The notes under the pieces are model-generated. The model did not search any database. It saw only the letters and a program-made list of their open reading frames with translations, and was not told the origin of the DNA. The position numbers and the translations under genes were made by a program. From Paramyrothecium sp. XJ0827 (lineage: Eukaryota > Ascomycota > Sordariomycetes > Hypocreales > Stachybotryaceae), in assembly GCA_020881915.1 (NCBI GenBank), contig JAJFPB010000009.1:806001-870000 (forward strand): a DNA stretch of 64,000 nt, in the 5' to 3' direction. This document shows, in pieces, positions 10,965 to 23,012 of this stretch. Each line of letters begins with the position of its first letter. Position 1 is the first letter of the stretch.

Positions 10965-12915
10965 ACTCCGACTCTTCTCGCATTGACGTGGGGCCAGCTC
11001 GAGCCATACCGGCATAACATCAGCTGTTCTTTACATATGGCCTTTTCTTCACACCATGACGGTTTACTTCTTTTGATACCCCCCACCACACCGCTTCGAC
11101 AAAAGCCGAAATTCTTCCCTCGGAACGTACCCTTGGCACCATGGCCCTGTCCCGCATGAAGAGCCTTTCATTACAAAACTTGCCAAGCAAGCTTATTTTC
11201 TTTTTTTTCATGCCTTCTATTTTCTTTTCTTTCATGCCTTCTATTTTCTTTTCTTTCATTCCTTCTATTTTCTTTTCTTTTATTATTACTCTTCATGCTT
11301 CGTTCTCCCTTTATTTCAAGACGCTTGTATGATGATTCAAATGGAAAGACTGCTTTTGTGGGCACGTGGCAAGGTTATGCCATTGGATGCACCACTCGAG
11401 CCACATAGACTCAATGACATGGATTTGCTTGACAGCCTCTAAATCGCCTTTGGGTGCCCTCATGAAATACAGTGCACTCGCAAAATGCTCACTAAATGTA
11501 GCTTTCCGGCGGGGCCAGTACCCATAGGTCGGCCCTCAGCCATTGAGCAAGAGAGCCTGCAGGTTGCCGAAGTGGAGAGCCCCCAATTGGATTCGCAGAT
11601 GCACTTCCCCATCTTCTCTAGCCTCGTTGTCTTCCCGGGCTTGGTTTCGGCTTGCGGTCATCCTTCCCTTGCAGGGGTATGCGTAAAGGGCGGGCAAGCA
11701 GGGAGAGTGGGGACAGTTTTACCAAGCCTTCGGATTTCGATACTCCCTCCAGCTTGGTTCAGGGCATTGCTGCCCTCTCTTTCACGACGCAGGCCGGCGA
11801 GAGTCATGGCAACAGGTATAGCTTAGACGGGCCGGCAGAGGGCAAATGCGGCAGGTGACGACAGCGCCGTCTTGGCTGCTTGTTCTGCTAGCCACCTTCT
11901 AGCCGAGACTTGGGAATCTTGCGCTTCCCCCGCCACATCCGCCCACTGGCGTTGAGCCGTCCTTTCTCATTTGTCTCCCCAGGCACGCATGGTCTTCGAT
12001 GTACGGCAGTTCTGTCGATACCTAATTTGACAAATACCGTACGACATCAAAAAGAAGCTAACCCCCCTCTTGCCCGTGGCCTTGCTGCAGCGTCTCCTGC
12101 AGCCTACTGCCAGCCCCTGTCCGTCTATCAAGCATACAGTCCGAACTAGCCAGGGAATGCCAGACCGCGCACCTCTTCCAGCTAGTTTCTCACTAATGAT
12201 GGAGAACAGAACTAAAATATGTTGACTGCGTGGCTCGAAGCCGATGAGATGAGGCCCTCCGGTGCCGATGCTTCCCACAAAGTTTCTTTCTGGACCACGA
12301 CCGAGGATCTCTACGGGATCGCCACACAGAGACTTGCTGGTCCAGTACAAATCTGCCTTGCCTGATGATCCGACGGCTCCCCTCGCCCCCCTTGACCCCC
12401 CCAGGGAGAATTTTGTCATTGTATCCGCACCAAAACCGACCTAGGAGCTCGCCTTGCCTTGTCGGCCCACACGACATCCCGTCGCCCACCAGATACTTCT
12501 TCTTTTCATGGATATCGAGATTCCATAGCATTTTGCATTGTCGGACATCCCGAGAAGCACGAGGTAAAACACAAGTAAGATTACCATATGACATAAACCC
12601 AACCGCCAGAGAGGCTTTGCTATTACAGCGGTCCGTACATCCCGACCCTCGGCAAATTCCCATTATACAAGAGTTCCCTGAAAGTCATATTTTCTTACTC
12701 CGCCAAGAAAGTTGGATTGCTCTGCTCGCTCCCCACTGTTCAGGAGAGGGGGGAAGGGGATTTGGACCGACCCGACACTCCCATATACTTGAGCTAAACC
12801 TGCAGAAATGATTCCCATTCACGCCGAAAACACCAAAAGAGACATTAAGCCCTATGCCCGTTGTTCAATATTTTTGTGTGGCATGCGCGTGCTGTGAGCC
12901 GCTCCCGTGTTCCGG
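10965..12915. other. 1.95 kb between LAMTOR1-like and the Cys/Trp-rich gene, no convincing gene
   Basis: Includes a 24-bp tandem repeat (11195-11281). Longer minus-strand frames at 11967-12663 overlap open frames on the other strand and show no family features. This is the 3' flank of two convergent genes. Confidence 0.5.
11195..11281 (+). repeat. Tandem repeat, 24-bp unit, about 3.6 copies
   Basis: Pyrimidine-rich unit beginning ATTTTCTTTTCTTT and ending CATGCCTTCT. Copies lie at 11195-11218, 11219-11242 and 11243-11266, with a partial copy to 11281. Because 24 is divisible by three, the minus strand reads as an 8-residue K/E-rich repeat, but no gene supports that frame. It lies about 230 bp past the LAMTOR1-like stop, so it may be in its 3' UTR. 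Confidence 0.85.
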
Positions 12916-13341
12916 TTACTGAGGAGCAGGAAATGTCAGGTCAGTCGTGAAAACTCGGGGCTTGCGCGCGCGCGCGGCCACTTGCTCATCCCACCGGAGT
13001 ATACGTACCTGTCCAATGGACTGTAGCCTGTTATCGTGGTCCTGTCGCATCTTATATATCTGGGTCAGGACGTCCTGCATTTCACCGCATGTTCGCTCGA
13101 TGGTCGCACTGCGATTGCCCTCGCGCTGCCAGCGCTCCACATCTCGGTACATCTTGTCGTACCGCCTCTGCTTCTTCTCCGTGTCATGACACAGCTTGCA
13201 TACGTCTCTCTCGTTCTTGGTTTCGTACACTAGCTTGAGACCGCACGTCTCGCCCATCCGGTACTCCTTGTTGCATTGCTGGCGGAAGTGGCCCCAGCGC
13301 CAGTAACCGCAGCTCCATCTCGTTTGGTCAAAGTAGCACAT
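12916..13341 (-). CDS. Conserved small Cys/Trp-rich protein, function unknown (111 aa)
   Basis: Start chosen at the ATG at 13341 (MCYFDQTRWSCGYWRWGHFR). Exon 1 is 13341-13009. A GTACGT donor follows at once and an acceptor CTCAG lies directly before a TAA (12918-12916), so the second coding exon is just the stop codon. The protein has a Cys/Trp-rich head with C-x(8)-C-type spacings, a DVCKLCHDTEKK motif, and a predicted helical tail (ERWQREGNRSATIERTCGEM). I recall similar short hypothetical proteins in Sordariomycetes. The 90-bp intron is a multiple of three and has no in-frame stop, so retention would add 30 residues and use the same TAA. No function can be assigned; metal binding is possible from the cysteines. 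Confidence 0.65.
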   Translation of the reverse strand: MCYFDQTRWSCGYWRWGHFRQQCNKEYRMGETCGLKLVYETKNERDVCKLCHDTEKKQRRYDKMYRDVERWQREGNRSATIERTCGEMQDVLTQIYKMRQDHDNRLQSIGQVRILRWDEQVAARARKPRVFTTDLTFPAPQ

Positions 13342-15555
13342 TGTGAAATGTACCAAGCCCCAATTGCGGGCTGAAGGACCCAGACGCTGGCTAAAGTCGG
13401 TCAGCTACGTCTTGGATTCAACACAGGAGTAGCCTGATACAGTCGATAGGCTGCACCCATCAACCTGGATGCCTCGTGATCCTCTCGTCATAAGCAAGGG
13501 CGGGAGCTTTGACTCACAGTGAGTTTTGTATTGGGGGGGTTGAGGTTGAGGTTGAAGTTGATGGGCAATCGGAGAGATTGTACTCCAACAGTTGTGTTAA
13601 ACAGAAGCGTTTAACCAAGCTTGACGATAATGTCGAATTTTTTTTGGCTTTCAAGGTTCCGTCAGCCTCACTGGCGTCTTGTCCTTCAATGCTTCGCAAT
13701 TGCCTTGAAGGGTCCTTAAACACGAATGACGTTGGGGATACGCCAGCCAACTTATACCTGCCCGACGAAGACATTCGATACTCGATCGTCACCTCATTAT
13801 CCATCTGCCCAATACGTTGCTTTCCATTCACTGTGGGACTTTGGCAGCCAGCAGTCACACTCCCTCACACGGACCAACAAAGTCTTCATCATCATGCTTT
13901 TCGCCCTGCGGGATAAAAGAGGCTTGATACGTAGATTGGGTATCCGTACCTCAAGGCCCCATAATGTCCCTCAACTGCCATCACGCACACGCACGCCCCT
14001 CCTGGAAACCGGCGACACACCCCTGCGGCGAGCGGCGCAGCACGTTCCTGACGGGGAGGGGCACCCGTCGCAAACTGGTTGCGCTGGAGTCCCTGCAGTA
14101 TCGCCTTCAAACGGTCTGCTTGGCCAGGGCCTCTGAAGCCTGGTCCTCTCAAGTGAAGGGGGTCGCTTTTAGTGCCTGGGAAGGCCTGTTTGGCCGGTGG
14201 CCACGTTGATCTTGCCCTAGGACAAAGATTCAATTTTCCAGTCTCGCGCCCCCCTCCCTCCCCTCACACCCCCCTTGACGGCCGCCCCTGGTCATTAGTT
14301 AGCATTGGCCAGCTCCACTGCAAGCTAGGTTCGAAATTTCGGAGAATCAGAGAACGGAAGCAGCTTTCTAAACGGGATCATGTTCGAATTGCATGTTTGC
14401 GCGCGCCGTGGTGGCTCTGCTGGCACGATGACCGTCTTCCCCATTTCCTCCGGCCGGGGGCCCCCATCATTGGGCGCGGATGCTCTTGGCCCCTTTCGGC
14501 TTCCGTTCATCACACCGCGTCTTGCCATCATGAACTCGCCAGCACAACCTGCGGGTCCCGGGATTCGGTCATGTTATTGTCAGAAAAAGCCCTGTGAACT
14601 CTCCCGCTGCGGGCCTCAATCCGGGTCTATAGGACCCCGGCATGGGGTGGTGAGTTGATCTGCGGCCGCAGTGGGTCGTAACCCATGGTTCGTCCCGAGC
14701 CCGGCCTGAGTCCAGAAGCAAGGGAGCTCTGTCTCGCAAAGGAAGAGACTCCAAGCTGGTGGCATTCTCGGTGTGAACCGGCCCTCTGATTCGTCTCTGG
14801 CAACTCACAGCGAGCGGGCATGGGGACGGTGGTGATACGGTCACAAAGTATACCTGTACCACGAGCATATTGGGCACGCGTCGTGATACAATGACAAGCA
14901 CGGTCAACGGCTTGATGACGACTATTATGACTGACTTGAAGAACAAAGAGGTGATTAGAGGGAGAGCTTTGGCCCCCAAGCAAAACAATATGTTTGATGT
15001 GCTGTTATTTTGTGCATCTTCCCATCACAATTCGCCAGCAAAGACGTTCTTTGCGCCTCTTCCAAGAACGGGCTCGTTTTGGAAGCTGGTGAGCATAGGG
15101 GCAGAAGGACATGGAACGTCGCCACGGCTCAGGGTCGAAGGTGAATTGGTGATGGCATGCAGGTCACCGAAATTGATATGGCCTGCGGCATCTGTCACAT
15201 CTGCAGCAGCGACTCTGCCGTGCTACTGTGGCCTCCGTGATGCCCGACACGGGCTTTAGGTCTCAAAGTTCGCTTCTCCTTAGCGGTTGATGCATGAGTA
15301 CCTAGCGTCACGAGAAACCCTGGCAGCAGCGGCAACGTTTCCCCTGGGGGAAAGATGGAATGTATGTTCATCCAATTGCACACTGACACCCTGATATGCG
15401 GCAAGACTCCAGTCTGCCAATGCCGAACATGAATCAAATCACATTGCATGCCGCCTGTGCATGTGTGTGGACTCACATGAATCTCTCAATTGTCGACCAA
15501 CGGCTACTATGATTAAATTGTTGATTGCCATGCCCACCAGATTTCTCGAAAGCGT

Positions 15556-15804
15556 CTAACCGAGCACTGTTTCCTTTGAACCGCATTCTCGTACAATTCC
15601 CTGGAAATAGGGAGGGGTGGGCAGAGTAGGGGGATTATCTTTGACGACGTGGCACTCCTCGTCTGGTCCAGATTCTTCATCCTGGTTATAATAATCGTTT
15701 TGCCTTTTAGGGGTGGGCTTTAGGCGAGCAGCGGTTGTTACTTCATCCACCTGGACCGCATCACTTCCCTTCCTATCTTGCTCTCCTCGGCTATGACCTC
15801 GCAT
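15556..15804 (-). CDS. Doubtful small acidic hypothetical protein (82 aa)
   Basis: ATG at 15804, stop at 15556. The product is hydrophilic and rich in D, E, K and P (for example QNDYYNQDEESGPDEECHVV). It has no signal peptide, membrane segment or known domain. It is listed only because its composition is less random than that of neighbouring frames. There is no independent support. Confidence 0.15.
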   Translation of the reverse strand: MRGHSRGEQDRKGSDAVQVDEVTTAARLKPTPKRQNDYYNQDEESGPDEECHVVKDNPPTLPTPPYFQGIVRECGSKETVLG

Positions 15805-18685
15805 CTCTTTCGGTCATCCTTAGGAGGCATCCGCAATGGAACGGTGCCCTTGGGGACCGAGTTGGGGCGAGGCGGAATAGCCTGAACTAGAAGAAGCGGT
15901 GCATCGAGGCGATCAACGTCGCACCAAATGTGTCAACACGGGACGCCTGTGCATGTTATAGCAGTCAAGCATGCGCCCAGCCTGCTCTGCGGAGGCGGTT
16001 TCCTTGCTGATCGTAGACCAGTCGGAAACCGTGACGATGCTTCCGGTGCCAGCCTATTGACCACACTGCAAGCCCAGACGCAGCTTCCGGGTGTGCCAGG
16101 CCCAGGAGATGCAGTAAGATGCCCGCACCATCCGTAGAGCATGTGAATTAGAAATGCAGTGGGCGCATGCAATCCGTTACTGCACTGTAGCCTAGAGGCA
16201 CCCGGAACTGGATTCGAAACAGGCGGCTGCGGGACAGCAGGACTTCCCACGGCAGGCAGTAACAGCGGCGCAGGAGTGCATCCTCAGAGGCTTGGCATTC
16301 TCAGCATGTCTCATGAATGATACGATTTGTCTTTCGAAGTGCACGGTGGCCCATTCCGTCTGCCTTTGGATGTGTATCGCTGCAGCCTCAAGAAGGCTGT
16401 GGACAGGGCGAAGCCAGGTAACATTGGACGAGAAGCCGATCCTGGGGCCAGGTTTACAATCAGGAAACTAACGGCCTCTCTCACACTCTCAACCTCCATT
16501 GGCCATTGCGAGGACAACCAGGATACATAGCCCGTGGTGCGGAGGCACGGCAAGCAGTCATCCTCTCTTGGCTTCTGTCCCCGGTTTTAGCATTAGCCAG
16601 AATACCGTGGTAACCACACCTAGACTCAGATCATGGTATGTTCTTTTTGTCATGGAATTGGGTAGGATTGGGCAAACCGGTTGGAGGCTCACCTGCCATT
16701 TACGTTCCAAGACGACACACAGCATTGTGTAGCCTTCGGATGGTCGAGCCTGGCACATCGGCCTATCTAGCCATCACCGAAAGGAAGAGAAGCCACCAAC
16801 CGGTCCTCAGGATTGAAATTCCACGTCGCGCATGTTCCCGACCGTATTCATGGCAGGCCAGAACATAACGCCAGGCTGTGCCGGGCCAGGGAAAAGTGGC
16901 CCAGGCTTGTTGTGCGGTCGTCACTACGGTCCATTAATTCCAGCCACGCTAAATGGCCCACAACCCGTCTCAAGTCCATGGCGGATAAACTAGTCCTGTT
17001 TGAAGAAAGGGAGAAAAAAAAACACCTCGCGACGGGCCGTTAGATGAAACGGGCCGTTCCGTTTCCCGGTAGCTTGCGGAACTGTCAGTCAACGTCAATG
17101 GGGAAAAAGGAAGAGAAAGTACCATGTCAGAAGCAGAAGACGTATATGTGCGGAACTAACTCGAAACTACGGGACAACCAAAGTTTGATGGTTTTCGGGA
17201 CGAGTTCATGCGAGCAAGCGGCCAAGCCGGGACGAATGGAGATTGGCAGGAATGCAGGCGTGCCCGATCTTCTGACAGGACGTCGACTTGCTACATCTGG
17301 ACAAATGGCGGGGGGATGCCTGCTGCGCGCGTTGACAAGGTCTCCCCGGTCAAGGCAAGGCAGCATCCTTGCAACGATGTTTGAGCCTCACAGGGCATCG
17401 GAAAAAGACATGAGCACGCCGATCCCGGGTTTCTGGAAACCGTCACGAATCAGATGTCTCAGATGAGAGATGCGCCCGGGAAGGGAGGGGGGTGACCTCC
17501 TGGCCCAGAGCGCTCAGCGAGCAAGCCGCGTCCCCGGCGTGCCAGTTGGAGGTCCGAAATGGGCTCAGACCAGGCACGGCATTTGCGTTTCAATTGCCAT
17601 CATTGATTGGCCGCGGCGGGCACCCGAGAAGGGGAGGCGGGGCCTGCAGGCGATGCGCTATTCGCCCAATCCGACCCAGTATGTGTGCCTGCGATCGAGG
17701 TTGGGCGCACAGGCGTCGAGATTCCCGAGGGAAGATTAGAGGCGTAGGAAGGGAGCTACGTGCAGCAGCGTGTCCAATCTTGGATTCCGCATGCGGCGTT
17801 GGCGGGGACTAGGAGCCGGGCCCGGGGCTGCGGGCGAACGTGTTCGCGACGACCTGTTCCTTTCTTGTCGTCGCACATGAGGGCGCCGCGATTACGTTTT
17901 GATTGGTTGGGGGCAGCTATAAATGACATGGAGGTGCCCTGCCAGGGAAGGACGGGAAGTTACGGCGGAAGCCCCGGGGGTGGTGACGGGAAAGGGGCAT
18001 CGCCCCAAATCCCGACGCAGATCTCAACTCGAGGTGTTTCTCAAGGCGAGCAAGTCGTGCGGACCACAATGTCTCTGGAGAAAGATCGATGCATTTTTTC
18101 AGAGACGCAGCAGGTCCTGCGCGAAGGCGAAGACTATCGACTTGGTATCCTGGTTTTACGCATGCAGGGCATGGCGATGACCGACGGACGGCTGTCAAAA
18201 CTAGTGATCTGCAAAGCCAGATCAAAACGATGAGGCGCATGTTGAGCCAGCTGGGTCTCGAGGATTTGTCATTGCCTAAAGACGACCTAGCTGGCACTTG
18301 AACGCCATCGATGAGGTGCCGGAGCCCTGCAGGCATGCAAAGCAAAGCAAGATAAGAAAGGCTAAGGCTACGCTAATAGATGCCGCAGATGCCACCGGTG
18401 AAAGATGTGGAAGCACGCCAGGGGTGCACAGCTGCCACCTCAGCCTGATTTGCAGCAGAAGGGGGCTACAACGGGGGGAGCAAGAGCCCAAAGGCGGGCC
18501 ACGATGTGACGGATAGATACCGAAGCCCAAGACAATCATGGACAGACGATCAAACTTGGCTTGCCAGGGATCAGAGAGCAGGCCATGGAAAGCTGAAAAC
18601 GACTTGCTAGTGAAGCAAACTGGCCTGGAATAGCTCCCCATGGGTTGCGGGGTAGGAAGGGGGTCGGCCGCATGGCACGTGTGCC

Positions 18686-18735
18686 TGGCATGGCATTGCA
18701 GGGCATAGCATGGCATGGCATGGCATGACATGGCA
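18686..18735 (+). repeat. Degenerate TGGCA pentamer repeat
   Basis: Roughly eight TGGCA units in 50 bp, several in direct tandem (18711-18725), interrupted by TTGCAGGGCA and TGACA variants. Simple-sequence repeat in the gene-poor region; no coding context. Confidence 0.8.
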
Positions 18736-20399
18736 CAGCTGCACCGTGTGACATGAGGCATGGCAAACGGCTTGGGCTGGAAGGAGGGTGGGGAGGGAGA
18801 GCATGAAGCCGAAGGACAAGTGTGATGAGCGGCAGAGTAGGACAAGGCATGGGCAGGAGCAGATGCTGGGAGGGAAAGGGGGTGGGTTGCGCCGAATGAT
18901 GAGAGGTCCGGCCTTAATGCGGGCCCGGGCCGGTCGGTTTTGTGGGTCCGCTCGGTGGATTCTTCTGGGTGAAGGTGGGGCAGCGACCCGGGCCGCCGAA
19001 ACGGTCGCATAGTCACGGAACACGTCATACGGTAGGGGAGATTAACAGCGGAGCTTTTCGACCAAGACAAGAGGCAAGGGAGGGGTCGACAGGGCGGATG
19101 TGATTCCAGGTACCTTGGCCCCCCCGGCCTAAAGGGGGTGAGAGCTCCGGGAATATGAAGATAACCACGAAAAAGGGGATTAGCATCGGGCTGGACTGGG
19201 GGGGGGGATGGGTGTTTGGTCCGGGCTGCTACGAGTTTTGGGCATCATTTCCTCCGGGCGTATCATCTGAGCGTGTCGGTCCGGGGCGCAAATGATGAGA
19301 TTAGATGGGTTTTTGCTGAAGGACTTACATGGTTGTGATGAAAGCCAAGCCGGGGTTATTTTGCCATTCCGGGCTGCAAAGGGAGTCTTGCTGGGAACAG
19401 GCATTGTGACCAGTGTCGCCCTGTTAAGAGAAGCAGTGATATGCTTCGGGTAAACGTGTAGGCAGTGCGCGCGCCCTTGGGTGCTTGTTTCCCGGATTCC
19501 TCTCCTGTGCACGGCTGCCGCTGGTTCTCCTGGTGAACATGTTGCAAGGTTTGACCGCCACCCGTTCGCTGGGAGGAGCACGGGGCGGCTGCGCAGCGCT
19601 TGTTGTTTGTATTCATTACTTTGAAACAAACAGGCAGGCAGGCAAACGAACTCCGACGCAGTATGTCCTGTTCATATGCGAACAGTTGTCTGGAGCATCC
19701 TGCCACATGCAAGGGGCAGCTCCGCGACGTAAAAGAAATAAATTGCAATTAAAGACCTGCCAGAAATCAGGGCCGCATGAGCAGGTGCCCCGTGTTTGGG
19801 CATGATGCTCTGCGGTCGGAGCAGTACGGATGTTGTACTTTAAGCGCTGCAGAGGGGGGACATGCCCCGCATACGGGTCCTGCGCCCCGCGGGGAGGTAC
19901 CCGTCAAAGTGACGCAACCGTCCAGGGTCCGGGGTCTCTTATCCAGCGATAACAACAGTGACCCCTCCTCCTGGAGAATCAAGCGCCTGTTACAGAGTAC
20001 AGGCTGCCCGCTCACCTGACTAGACACGAGACACACCAAGGAGCTACATGGTCAACGACACGCGACCGTTTCGCTTGGCCGACCTCTTTTCTAGACCTCT
20101 CTCATCCATCAATTGCACGCCGGGCCCCCAGCCACCCCTTTGGCCTTCGCCCTTCGCCCTATCCCTCGCTCTCGGTCCCTGCTGTTCCCGCGGCATCGAG
20201 GAGCTCGTCTATCTCTCACTCAGGGCTGCCATGTACTTCCTGCGCGGCGCCGGCTAGGACTCTTTCTCCTGCTGCCTAGAGCCCCCCCCGAGCCCTGGGG
20301 GAGGGGGGCACTCTCCGGGACAACCCTGCTCCTAATACGCCATTCTATTATATCCGAACAAGGTGACGCGTCTCGATCCGAACGGCATGGCATATGGCT

Positions 20400-21527
20400 C
20401 ATCATCAACTGACCACTTCATCAGCTGCAGGGCGGCTTGTTCACTGTGAGCTACATCACATCACCCTACTTAGCACCTTTGCTCGCACACACATACGCCC
20501 GCGCCCACCCTGTGTACCACCTCTCGTGGTTTCTTGTCCAACGCAATAAGTACCACCCAGCCATCGCGCGTTTTCTATATCGAACAGCAGCAACCCTTCA
20601 CGCCAGCGCATCTCGTTTTCATGCACCTTAGCTCCTGCCCGTCACATCTCCACCGCCGCTGCACAAGGGGACGTTGAGAGCAATTACGATACCATACCAT
20701 ACCGCACCTTGGAGCTACCGGTCTGACTAGAGGCCCAATCTGTGGCCAGCGTCTCACCGGCCTCGCTGCCACGCAAAGGACCCTGTATCACAGACGCCAG
20801 GACGCCGCAGACTCCACGATCTTCCTCTGCTTCTTCGGCCGTTGACCGCGACCCTGCGTAGCCGTGCCTTAGCCGGCCTTGTCCGACTGCCCTGGCTGGC
20901 TTCTGGACCTGCTAGCCAGCCCTGCCGTTCCCGCTTGGCTGTTCGTCCTGGCCCGTCAGTTGTGGCCACGCTTTTTGCTCGCTGGCACACCCCTCCACCT
21001 CCTCCGTCGTCAAGGCCCCCAGGTTACTTCGCTGCCGCTACAGACTGGCCTCCGCCGGTTAGTTCGCTTCGTTGTTGTCTTCCCGCCCCCTAATGGAACG
21101 GTAACCTCTTCGGCTTAGAAGGGTTGCATTTCATCATCATTATCATCATCACCGTCGTTGTCAAAAGAGCTCTGGCTTGCGTGCATGCATCTCAGATCCT
21201 TCCCCGAAAGTGGACAAACCCGTCGAATCGGACGAAGAAGAGCAGCCGGCGGACGTGGGCCAGAGTCTCCGAAAGCAGTCGTAGTTCCCAACCAGGCTGA
21301 TCTTTGTTATTCTTTTTTTTCCCTTCCCTGTCTGTCCGCGATCGACAAGCCATTCAACCACTACAGAGTTGCACCCTTCTATCCGGCTACTACCTGCTCT
21401 GCCATTAACTGCACGTTGTGTGCGTGCATCTTGATTTCATCAGGAAAGGACTCGCCTCACGAAAAGCTGCACAATTCCTCCGGTCCCCATCTCGATCCCC
21501 AGCTGCTCGACAACGGCTGTTGCCGCC
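20400..21527 (+). promoter_or_regulatory. Pyrimidine-rich probable promoter and 5' leader of the F-box gene
   Basis: C/T-rich DNA with several CT and CATCAT stretches leads directly to a strong start context (GCCGCCATGG at 21522-21531). Such sequence is typical of long transcribed leaders of regulatory genes in filamentous fungi. The transcription start cannot be placed from sequence alone. Confidence 0.35.
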
Positions 21528-22654
21528 ATGGATCCTTCCGCCGCTCCTCCACCGGACATACCGTTCCTTGCCCAGACCCACCCTCGAGAGCAGTCCTTGT
21601 CCTCGCCCGACGCACATGCCATCGACTACCCTGCTATGGCGCCCAAATCACCAGATTTTCACTCCCTGCAAGCGCGGGAGGTCGCTGATGCCCAACCCGC
21701 TTCCGTCGTCGACACGTTTCTTCCCCATGGCAACGGTGACGCCATGTGTTCCGCCCGCGATATATCCGAATCGAGCCGCCTGCCGCCTGCATCTCGTTCA
21801 TCTTTGGGCTTGGCGCAGACCGCAGATTCTCCTTCTCCGTGGCTGGAACTGCTTCCCAATGAGATACTGCTCCATGTTCTAGGTTTCCTTGATGTTAGTG
21901 ATTTACTCGCGACATCCAGGGTAAGTCTTGCTTCCTTCGCTGCTCATCGTCCGTCACGTTCAGTTGCGGGAGCTTCCACGGTAGCTCTCCTTTTCGTGGG
22001 AGTATTCAAGTGCACAATTTGAAGACAGTAGACCCTTTTTTGGCCTCTTTCTTTATTCTTGTACAGCCTTCTTTCAGTCTATACCTCCTTTTTGGCTTTA
22101 TAGAGCTACAATTATGAGAAGCATGCGAGCTGACAGAGTGACTACAGACAGACCACTTTCTTCGTAGCATTTCCCTTTCGCCCATCATTCACCAGACCCG
22201 TCTCCGCTACTATCGCATCATACTGCCCCCCCTCCTCTTCTCCCCTTCTAGGCCATCACTCCCGGATCTCATCGCCCGCTCCATATTCTTGACCAACACC
22301 ACCGTTGTCTCGAAGCGCCTCGCCCGATCCCTCGTGTCCATCCGCCTCTCCCGCCGCCTGGCCGCGCGTCCCTCTCCCGAAGCCCTGGTGCGCCGTGCCG
22401 TCCTGCCGCCCGAGTGCGTGCCCGGGCTCGCAGCGGTACATGTTGCTCCGAGCTTGGTGGCCACGCGCAAGGCGATCGAGAAGGAGAAGCTGAAGGACGG
22501 GCTGAGGAAGTGGATGGCCGGCAAGTGGCGGCGCGAGGTGTCGGAGCGTCAGGAACATGTCAGGAGGGTCGACGAGAGTCGAGGCGTGGGCCGCGTGTGG
22601 CGGCTGACGAGGTTCTGGGAACGTGTGAGCAAAGGTGAGAGCATGAGCTGGTGA
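21528..22654 (+). CDS. F-box domain protein (299 aa)
   Basis: Two exons: 21528-21920 and 22148-22654, separated by a 227-bp intron with a GTAAGT donor and CTACAG acceptor. The start has an ideal GCCGCCATGG context. Residues 1-100 are disordered and Pro/Ser-rich. The F-box runs at about residues 105-148: WLELLPNEILLHVLGFLDVSDLLATSRTD, then FLRSISLSPIIHQTRLRYYR. The C-terminal part is basic with several predicted helices and no WD40 or LRR repeats. F-box proteins bind Skp1 and bring substrates to SCF ubiquitin ligases; the substrate here is unknown. The intron falls inside the F-box, at DLLATSR/TDHF, and restores the frame exactly. Confidence 0.85.
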
Positions 22655-23012
22655 TGAACGCGTACCAGCTGGGCTGGGCTGGGCTGTGTTATTCATGTGC
22701 ATATTGGTGCATATTTCCTTTCTACCTCTCATGAATCTGTAACGCTACGACAAGGATGATTTCATTGTCTACAGGTTTTGGCGTTTATTGCGATTTTTTC
22801 TTCCAGTGCTCTGAGCAAGATTTGCAAACATGGGCGGGCTTTTCCCGTGCATCCGCATACGTATGTATTGCTCCGAATGTATGATATCGCAGCGTTTCGC
22901 GCAACATGATATTAGTACATAGTCCTCCTTTTATGATACAGGTTATATAAATGTCACGTTCCATGACCAATTCCAACTCCTACGCAAGCCCTCACCGTTA
23001 CCTGGGAGCAAG
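22655..23012. other. Convergent intergenic region
   Basis: 3' flanks of the F-box gene and the ZNF830-like gene. Nothing else is seen. Confidence 0.6.

Larger units (their letters stand above)
13342..21527. other. 8.2 kb gene-poor stretch
   Basis: No frame in this region has recognisable protein character. Best candidates, such as a minus frame at 15556-15804, are short. The sequence is GC-rich and non-repetitive apart from a small TGGCA repeat at 18686-18735. From about 20400 to 21527 it is C/T-rich with runs typical of long fungal 5' leaders, so part of it may be the transcribed leader and promoter of the F-box gene. Non-coding RNA genes cannot be excluded by eye. Confidence 0.5.

Noticed and set aside
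12193..12663. 156-codon minus-strand frame upstream of the small Cys/Trp-rich gene's stop
   Set aside because: No family features, overlapping open plus-strand frames, and no good start context.
13514..13858. 114-codon minus-strand frame with a Ser-Thr repeat tail
   Set aside because: The STSTST tail comes from a simple GTTGAG repeat; the remainder has no recognised feature.
14325..14350. GGTTCGAAATTTC as a possible tRNA B box
   Set aside because: No A box at the right distance and no acceptor stem.
17760..18233. 157-codon plus-strand frame in the gene-poor stretch
   Set aside because: Composition follows local GC bias; overlapping frames on both strands, no motif.
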